Source: Lepidostoma basale (Eukaryota; Arthropoda; Insecta; Trichoptera; Lepidostomatidae). From it: a stretch of 64,000 nt of DNA. The stretch covers positions 2,820,501 through 2,884,500 of the forward strand of contig JAHDVF020000016.1 of NCBI GenBank assembly GCA_022606425.2. The letters run 5' to 3'. Both the position numbers and the translations under genes were made by a program. This document shows positions 56,840-64,000 of the stretch, one piece after another. The notes beneath the pieces were generated by a model that had not been told where the DNA came from, searched no databases, and saw only the letters and a list, made by a program, of their open reading frames with translations. Within the stretch, counting starts at the first letter, position 1. Each line of letters opens with the position of its first letter.

Positions 56840-57466
56840 AACTTCTTAAAAAAAAAAAAAAACATTATTTATGTTATTAGTGTTCAGTTTTATTTAGTTA
56901 TTATATATTTACTTACGTACATACCAGAATCGGGCCAAATTACGTCTTATTTCTGTTATTTATGTACTAGTCCCAGTTTACGCGTAGAATAGAATTTGAG
57001 AACTGAACCCATAAAGTAACTATCAATATTGAAAAAGTTACACAATGAAAACGAAATTTGGCAAGTTGAGCTTGTGTTCTTTAAAGAGACTCGGTATCTT
57101 CAATGTGATTTTAGATAATACTTTATATGATTGTTTGACAATACAAATAAATAAGGACACTACTTGTTTTCACAATCTAACTGATAATTAACACATAAAT
57201 ATAATAGCAGTGGCATGGTTTGATAGGAATTTGCAAACAATATCTGTAATCAGCATTCATTTATTTTATTTATTTATGATTTCGGTCTTAAAAAGATAAA
57301 CACGTTTTAGTTAATTCTGTATTTTTATGAGAGTTTGCGGAATTCAAAAATATTATTGCCACCATTTAAATTACAAATATGCTTTCATTCATTACAAAAA
57401 AAATACATTTTAAAAGCTTTTAATTTGATAAAAGGTTCTCGTGACTTGAGTAACGTTTGTGTTTGT
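56840..57466. other. Intron sequence upstream of the exon
   Basis: AT-rich, stop-filled. An in-frame TGA at 57447-57449 and a T-rich tract (57455-57467) precede the acceptor. No other exon recognised. Confidence 0.6.
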
Positions 57467-57473
57467 CCAGCAG
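57455..57473 (+). other. Tandem NAGNAG splice acceptor
   Basis: A T-rich tract is followed by CCAGCAG directly before GGGGTG. Cutting after 57470 includes a CAG codon (Gln) at the start of the exon; cutting after 57473 omits it. Both keep the reading frame. Confidence 0.7.
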
Positions 57474-57648
57474 GGGGTGCGCGAGCTGTACGTGGGCCTG
57501 GTGGTCCCGTACAAGTCGTTCGGCACCCGCGACTACACCAAGGCCGTGACCTCCGCCATCTCGGGCCTCACGAGGAAGCTAAACCTCTTCAAGAGGTACG
57601 ACCTCAAGGTGCGCTACGCCATGAAGGAGCTAACCCCCAGTCCAATGG
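57471..57648 (+). CDS. Nmdar2: Internal exon, NMDA-type glutamate receptor subunit 2-like (ATD)
   Basis: One exon of a host gene. It codes for about 59 residues: VRELYVGLVVPYKSFGTRDY, TKAVTSAISGLTRKLNLFKR, YDLKVRYAMKELTPSPM. The first strand (ELYVGLVVPY) and the later LTPSPM match my recollection of the start of the amino-terminal, periplasmic-binding-like domain of insect NMDA receptor subunit 2, where the text continues with Ala-Ile-Leu. The exon ends in phase 1 with G, so an Ala codon (GCN) in the next exon would fit. It is GC-rich with a strong third-position G/C bias, unlike everything around it. An upstream in-frame TGA at 57447 and a downstream in-frame stop at 57684 bound it. NMDA receptors are ligand-gated cation channels at the plasma membrane. 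That this is a real exon is strongly supported; the gene name is moderately so. A different bilobed receptor (another iGluR or a receptor guanylate cyclase) is the alternative. Confidence 0.72.
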
Positions 57649-57655
57649 GTAAGTT
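57647..57655 (+). other. Splice donor GG|GTAAGTT
   Basis: Consensus donor: GTAAGT at 57649-57654 immediately after the exon's last base G57648. It leaves the codon split after its first base. Confidence 0.85.
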
Positions 57656-57720
57656 CTTCTTGTACTATTCTATGTTTTTTTTTTAATTAAAAAAAATAAG
57701 CCGAACATTAAATGTGAATT

Positions 57721-57743
57721 AAGATATATATATATATATATAA
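57721..57743. repeat. (TA)n microsatellite
   Basis: About ten TA units in the intron just after the exon. Confidence 0.9.
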
Positions 57744-57788
57744 TTGTAGATAAACTTAAGGCATTAACACTGTGGAATTCCATAATAA

Positions 57789-57990
57789 CGAATTTTTATG
57801 AATTAAAACACTGTTTTCTTCCACTTTTGAGTTTATTTTTCTCGGCATGTTTCGAAGGCTTACACCTTCATCATCGGGAGAACTATATAATTATATCGTT
57901 CTCTCGATGATGAAGGTAAGCCTTCGAAACGTGTCGAGAAAAATAAACTCAAAAGTGAAAAAAAACAGTGTTTTAATTCATAAAAATTCG
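57789..57990. repeat. Palindrome with CGATGA(T) hammerhead-like cores
   Basis: Arms inverted about 57890, with few differences. Plus arm: stem I TTCTC (57899-57903) with GAGAA (57936-57940), core TCGATGA (57904-57910), extra T, stem II GAAGG/CCTTC (57912-57916 with 57921-57925), GAAAC, GT loop, GTC (57933-57935). Minus arm: core CCGATGA, same stems, but GCC instead of GTC at the cleavage site. Core U4 is C in both. It lies inside the intron 140 bp past the exon. Confidence 0.7.
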
Positions 57991-58863
57991 TCGTGAAGAT
58001 ATATATAGTTTGTTCGACATAATGAATGAAATATAAACGGAATGTTTTAAAAAATATAGAAATAAATACAAGTTTAAAATGTGAATAGTATAAATGAAAA
58101 TTCGATAAAACTATTTTTTTAGTATATTTCATTTATATTTTAGGGAATGACATTTCTCGCCTTAGTAGGTAAAAACCGTTACACATATTTATTTTTATTA
58201 TTGTTTTTTAATGCCTTGGTAAAATAAAACACGTCTCTTACAAATTTATATATTAAATAACATTCATATAACACTCTTTTTACTATTGTGTTATGAATTT
58301 GCAGTTGAGTTTTCAGCAAGAAATATTTTTTTATAATTTCTAGCAAAAATAAAACAAAATTAAATCAACAAAAATTGATTGATATAACCAGATACACCCT
58401 CATCCCTCATGCTTAATAACATCGACATACGGGTTAAGCCTTAAAAAACTTTGCCGCAGTGTTCTCGGAGGGAATTATTTATTTAATGCGCGTTTTAGTA
58501 TCAAATAAATTTATTATTATCATTTGGATGATGGCCTTTTATAAGAAGAAATATAAAAACCCACGGATTAAAATACGAGAATGATAAAAAAAAGTTGTTA
58601 AAAAAATTATATTATAATTATCAATAAGATTTTTTTGTTGTTTTAGATAAAAAGCATCTTAATATTTAATATTGATGAAACATTAGTTTCTGAGATGTTT
58701 GTATGTATATTTTTTATTTTACTTTTACATGATATACCTACATTAATTTGATAAAAAAAGTTGATGGACTGTAGTTGTCACACTAGGCATGGCCTGTATC
58801 ATGACAACTACATTAAATAGCATGTTAGTGGAATTGTTAGTAACATGGCGGTTTGTTAGTATT
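57991..58863. other. AT-rich intron sequence
   Basis: Nothing recognised. Confidence 0.5.
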
Positions 58864-59361
58864 ACTAACTAACTAACTTACCATCACGCCGTCTCCCCGG
58901 AGGGGTAGGCAGAAAGAATGGAACGCCACACTGTTCTGTCCTGACATACGCCTCTCGCTTCCTCTACATTCATACATCTTGTCATGCACGCACGTCGATT
59001 TTTCCGACTCCTCACGTGACCGACATTCATTATTTGATTGATTTGATCGTGCCACGTTTTCCTCGGCCTTTCTCTATTTCTAGCTCCGTTCACGCCGTTT
59101 ACATATACCTTCTTTACCATTCTGTCTTCACTCATTCTTTCCATGTGTCCAAACCATCTTAATGACCCTTTCCTTATTTTGTTCATAACACTTTCATTCG
59201 CACCACATTCACTTCTTATACTTGCATTTGTCACTTTATCATAAACAGATTTGCCACACATTCGTCTTAGAGATCTCATTTCTACTGCATTTATTCTACT
59301 TTCATCCTTCTTTTGCCAGTTCCATGCTTCACTTCCATACATAAGGGTCGTTAGTATGTCG
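58864..59361 (-). pseudogene. TTAG-tail LINE, open C-terminal copy with possible target duplication
   Basis: The minus strand is open from 59346 to the natural stop near 58884: TLMYGSEAWNWQKKDESR, INAVEMRSLRRMCGKSVYD, GSLRWFGHMERMSEDRMVKK, RPRKTWHDQINQIMNVGHV, NRRACMTRCMNVEEARGV and SILSAYPSGETA. There are no internal stops over about 150 codons, the cleanest copy in the window. The 3' tail TTAGTTAGTTAGTA is next to TTGTTAGTATT (58853-58863). The same 11 bases recur at 59362-59372 beyond the truncated 5' end, a likely target duplication, with 12 extra bases of unknown origin between. Confidence 0.88.
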
Positions 59362-59372
59362 TTGTTAGTATT

Positions 59373-62300
59373 TGTTAGTAATATTATACTAACATTGGTA
59401 AGTGACTTATCGCAACAGGATATATAATTGAAATTGAATGCTAGGAAAGTTGTGATATTAAATTTACATACTAGGATAGAAAGGAAATCTCTTCTAAATC
59501 TAAAAGAAAAAAACATTTTCTACGTCTACGGTTGACGTCTATGGTTATTTAATGGGATTGATAAGTTTCCTCTAGCTAGGGAATTATCAAATGTTAATCA
59601 ACCTGATGTGTAAACTGAGTTCTCGTGGTTAAAGTTTATTACCTAATTATATTTGTTATTTAAATAGTATGTAATTTTTAGGGCACAAAATCAAATGGTT
59701 ATGTTAATTATACTTAAGACTGATATTGTAAGCATTGCTGACCTACGTGGTCTGTCTAATTTTTGTTAAATGTTTTGCCGTTTAAAAAAGATTCTAATAA
59801 GTTTTATAAGTGTGATCATTAAATAAATAAATGTTTTAAACTATGCAATGTCAAAATAGGAATAAATCTTGTTGTGTAGTTTTTACATACATTTTTAAAT
59901 TCATATATAATACACATCCGTTTTTGTTGATTTCTTTTAAACTAATATGCATTTACCAGTTTTTGTGAATATTTATAGAAATAAGAATGTGTTGAATTTT
60001 TAATTTTTGATAGATTTTTAAATCCAACTTTGACTCTTGTTGTATGTGTTGAATGTTAGTCCAAAGAGCCGCCATTTATTAAGGCTCGCCCAGCAGTTTC
60101 TCGTTAGAGTTTAACAAATCTTTTCGCGGCTCACCTTTCAGCACAAACTTTGTAAATCAGGCACGTTCGTAACCCTAAAATTAAACTGTTCTCCCAAAGC
60201 TTTTTAGAAATCCTCGTTTCGATTCTTTCTTTATTCGGAATAAATAATAGGTTATCAGAAGAAGTCAGCTATTTGTCTACTTGAGAGCTTTTTTCTACCT
60301 GTGAAATAACTCGACTAATTTTAACTTTGGAATATTACTTTTTATAAACCTTATAACAATTGTATTGGCTGAACAATAAAAAAAGTTATGTGAGGTTCGT
60401 AGAAATGAACTTAACTTTGTTAATAAAAAACTGTTTTTTTAAATCTTCGTTATCAGACTTTTAGACACCCTGGTAGGTATACTCCGTTTTTTTTTGCAAT
60501 CTGTTTTTTGAGAAATATATAATATTTTGAAGTTTTATTCAAAAATACATATTTTTTAAACTTATCTAAATATACGTTTTCTTGAGTAAACGGTTTTAAA
60601 AGGCTGATTAATCCATTTAAAAATATAGATTAGGTAGGGTTTAAAATACTCCTTCCAAAATAATAATGGAATTCAATGGTGTAAATGCATTAACCTTTAT
60701 TAAACAAATATTAGCTCTTCATATTTTGTATCAAGATAATGAGGGTATGTTTTATAGAACAGTGTTTATAACTTTGTTAACTACACTAACTTTATTTTAA
60801 AAAATATAATAAAAATACAACCATGTTTCGGACACAGAAGCCCTTAATCAGTGTTTTGTATATACCATATGTAATATGTTTTTATTAATTAAAGGTTTTT
60901 TACTGCACATTTTTCATTGAACAATCTAGCCAGAATAACGATATTGCATAGGATTATGTTCTGAAAAACTACACTTAAATTTTTTGTTCTCCTTTACATG
61001 GTGTACATATAACAAAAATAAATTTAATTATAAACCTCATCGGATAATCTTCCGCCTGCTTTGTTACTGATAACCTTCATATTCTTCATCAGCTCAATTC
61101 TCCACCGTAAAAAGATTATAGACCCTTATTCAGTAAAATACACATATTTTTTCTCGGGATAATACCCTTTATCAAGTATTAATAGGCTTAATATTGAAAA
61201 ATAATAACAAAATAAGGGCTCTTATTTGATACTGATTTATCGCACCTCTATGAATTGTTTTTATTTACAAATTTATTTTTTAAATTTTTGTTTAAAATAT
61301 TTAAATATTTTTTTTTCTTTTCATCACGTATTTGTTAATTTTTGTCATCTCTTTTATTTTTTGTAGCTCTAGACAATGTGATTTATACTAAATTGAACAT
61401 ATCAAATATTTGAATTTAAACGTAGAAAGGCTTAATAATTATTTGAAATAAAGTAAAGTTTTCATACATCACACTTGTGTCATTATATACGGAAATGCTA
61501 CTTAGCTTATATATATAATATTCAACTATCGAGTTGAGGGTGACTTTAAGGTTACCAAGGGCTAGAAAACATTTGATCAAAACTGGGTAAGAAGGTACAT
61601 GCCATTGTATAATGCCGACAAAATATTCATAAAATTTTACTTTCTAACTTGCTGAAAACAGTAAGCTTTTCTTTTTATTTCAGTTTCACTTAATAGGCTA
61701 ATCAAAGCTGTTACTGAAATAAACAGTTTTATTGAAAACCGTTTCGAGATCTTTAAAAAAAGAATTCTTTATTTTATAATACTACTCAAGAATAAGTAAA
61801 ATTCAAATAACTCAGGTTTTGTAGTTCTTATTTCAAATAACATATGTATATGTTTTTGTTTTATTGTTTAAATGTAACGAATAATTGTTGATATTTTGAA
61901 AGCAGAATTTATTTGTTAACGGCAAAGATTAAATAACAATAATTATGAATCTTCTTAAAGGTCTCTTACCGCAACCAATTCCGTATTGAATACATCTATT
62001 TGATGGGTGTTTCAAATACAAAAAAATAGTACGAGAATTAGAATTAAAAATATTTTTTGTTAAAAAAAGTAAATGTTACCCTTTTAAATTGAAATTATAT
62101 TACCCACATGCATTTTTTGCGGGTTCAACGATACAAAACACCGAATCAAATCAACATTGTAAATAATCAATAACTTATAAAATTGATTCAGTATTATCAC
62201 GTATTCGCATCATTAAGGAATGTGTACATTATACCTGTATTATTATAAGTACAGTATACTGGTAGCGTAACACGGTTCCTGCGTTGAAGTTTGGCAGGAA

Positions 62301-62690
62301 TTAGAAGTATAGGAGGAGTTAGTTCTTCTTGTCGGGTATAATCACAATTAGATTTTAGAGTCCTAACTTGTTGGAAGCTCGTCTCTAATCTTGTTACCCG
62401 TTATCACCTGTCACCGCGCGGGCCTTCTAATAATACACGCAATATTGGGTTCATAATAGTTTCAAGGCACTTGAAGCTAGACGTGCGTGCGATATGAATC
62501 TGATCAATATATAGGTGAATTGTTTTTTTTTTGACACAACATAGTGCTAGTGCAAAACTGAAAATGATAAACGTAAATTAAGAACATGTAATATCGTTCA
62601 ATTGTAATCCAATTGGGTTTAATACATTTTAAATTTGAATATAGTGTTGGGACGCAATTGGAGCGGTTAATTAAAGCATGGGACGTTTTT
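59373..62690. other. AT-rich non-coding DNA
   Basis: No gene recognised. 60827-60862, on the minus strand, reads CTGATTA, A, GGGC, GTCC, GAAACATGGTTG: a degraded hammerhead-like repeat. 60667-60695 has the GGAATTCAATGGTGTAAATG motif related to 2206 and 40735. 59520-59600 resembles the GGGATTGATAAGTTTCC repeat arm. Confidence 0.5.
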
Positions 62691-63795
62691 TGATACAGAG
62701 CGCTCATTATTCGTAAAGAGGCAGGGATCGGCAAGCGGCGAAAAGGACAGGCACGAGAGTGGTGGTGGGTCTGTCAACTGTGGCTCAACGAGATAGCAAG
62801 AAGCTCTACGCTTTCCTTCCGATGATTGACGATCTGGATGACACTCATAACTTTATTAATGATTGTCTGCTTCATACTTCCGAGAAACGAATTTCGGCGT
62901 AAAACAGCGGCGATGGCGGATGCGGAAAGGCGATCGGAAATACAGAGCTGCATCTTGGAATTGGGAGTTTGGTAACGCCAGGATAATATCCGCTTTTGAT
63001 CCCTTCGTATTTTAGGCGGAGCATTGTCTTCTCTTTCGGCTACTTCCGCTTTTCAATGTTGACGACTATATAACTCCTGTGCGGTGATTCGGACAGCCGG
63101 TACCTAATGCGCGCCGTGGGGGGTAGTTCGGCCATGCTGTTCTCTCGCGAAAGCTTGGCGTGAGAGATGATTGGTGAAGGCGAGGTTTTCGGCCTCCAAT
63201 CCACATACGTATCAACGGTAATATTATTGAAATATATATACAAATACCGAAATTTTGTTAAAAAAAAAGTAAATATTTTAAGTGCAACATTAAAATAAAT
63301 ATTACATTATTTATGAAGTAACTTCTTTCATTACTCAGGAACATCTTTAAGTAAATTATCAAAATATTACAAAAGTTCACATTTTCCAACCGTGTTGATA
63401 ATTTAGTTAGAAAATAAGACCCGTGTTTCTGAAAGATTTTCATCTTTTTAACATTCTAAAAAAGCTCGAAAGCATTGTAATGTAAATGTAATATGTGTCG
63501 TATTATGAGGAACAGACGTTGACTTGAACAAAAGGGTCATTCCCGGGGGAAGGCAAAATAAACGACGTAACACGAGTGTCATCCTGAGGCGAGATTTTGG
63601 GAAATACCCAAAGTGGAGTACGCCTCACCTCAGTGAGCACGTATTTGGATATAAAATTTCCTCACCCAAATTGTGGATTGTTTAAGTATACAACTATAGT
63701 AATACAGCTCATCTACTATGCAATCATGAGATCCTTGTTTGTCTGTTTGTTTGCAAAGTTTCTTCGCGCACACTACGGGTGTAAACGTGCGCTCA
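62691..63795. other. GC-richer island and AT-rich flank
   Basis: 62690-63230 has elevated GC on both strands, with short frames but no domain or clear exon. No repeat is recognised. 63240-63480 is AT-rich. Confidence 0.45.
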
Positions 63796-63868
63796 GCTTC
63801 AGAACAGTGTGGCAGTCCATTCTTTCTGCTTACCCCTTCAGTGAGACGACGTGACAGTTGGTTGTGAA
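63796..63868 (+). repeat. TTAG-tail LINE, last 70 bases
   Basis: AGAACAGTGTGGCAGTCCAT, TCTTTCTGCTTACCCCTTC and GAGACGACGTGACAGTTGG are the 3' terminus. The tail has decayed. Confidence 0.75.
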
Positions 63869-64000
63869 CCGGCTGGAAGTTAAAAAATAAAATAACATTT
63901 ATGTGTGTTTATACTGTTTTTTTAAGATCACATAACAAATTAAGCGATGATTTTAATGTTTAAATTGAACGAAAAATTATTTTGGTGGTTCCATGTTTGA
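63869..64000. other. AT-rich non-coding DNA
   Basis: Nothing recognised. Confidence 0.5.

Overview
The window looks like AT-rich nuclear DNA from an insect, most likely a moth or butterfly. Reasons: one GC-rich coding exon with consensus splice sites sits among very long, stop-filled, AT-rich sequence; three different mariner DNA transposons are present; so are many 5'-truncated non-LTR retrotransposon pieces and tRNA-derived SINE heads of the kind common in Lepidoptera. There is nothing bacterial: no operons, ribosome-binding sites or dense coding. No rRNA or tRNA gene was recognised. The species assignment is inference.

The only host coding sequence I can support is one internal exon on the + strand at 57471-57648 (about 59 codons, phase 0 in, phase 1 out). 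It resembles the start of the extracellular amino-terminal domain of an insect NMDA-type glutamate receptor subunit (NMDAR2-like). No neighbouring exon is visible, so at least 6.3 kb downstream, and probably much of the sequence upstream, is intron. Most of the window is then intron or intergenic sequence filled with mobile elements.

Layout. 1-3230: plain AT-rich DNA. 3080-3740: a cluster of foldback repeats, including a near-perfect 217-bp palindrome whose two arms each encode a hammerhead-ribozyme-like fold. 3944-7790: several copies of one LINE family with a (TTAG)n tail, plus a non-autonomous element sharing that tail. 9644-16150: more LINE pieces, one scrambled, an RTE-like piece and a SINE. 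17827-19113: an almost intact mariner with TIRs and TA duplication, broken by one frameshift. 19530-28850: RTE debris, a TTAA-flanked MITE, more LINE copies and a second non-autonomous copy. 28850-36400: GC-richer islands, a SINE, MITEs and a long (TA)n/(TTA)n microsatellite. 37200-45500: a decayed mariner, several RT fragments and a nested insertion with a clean 20-bp target duplication. 47890-54841: a CACGTG-rich array, RT fragments, a long-TIR foldback element and a deleted mariner. 55500-59346: palindromic hammerhead-like repeats flanking the exon, then another LINE copy. 59350-64000: AT-rich DNA with a few islands and one LINE tail.

Two patterns tie the repeats together. First, a LINE with a (TTAG)n 3' tail and a non-autonomous partner share their last ~65-70 bp, and one truncated partner copy has a 12-bp target duplication. 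This fits a partner mobilised by the LINE machinery. Second, several unrelated-looking foldback repeats share one RNA architecture: C-N-GANGA, one extra base, a short stem, GAAAC, a 2-nt loop, then GU plus C or U. That is the core of a minimal type I hammerhead ribozyme with a constant one-base insertion before stem II, usually arranged head to head. Hammerhead motifs are known from Penelope-like retroelements; the palindromic arrangement and the insertion are the most novel points here.
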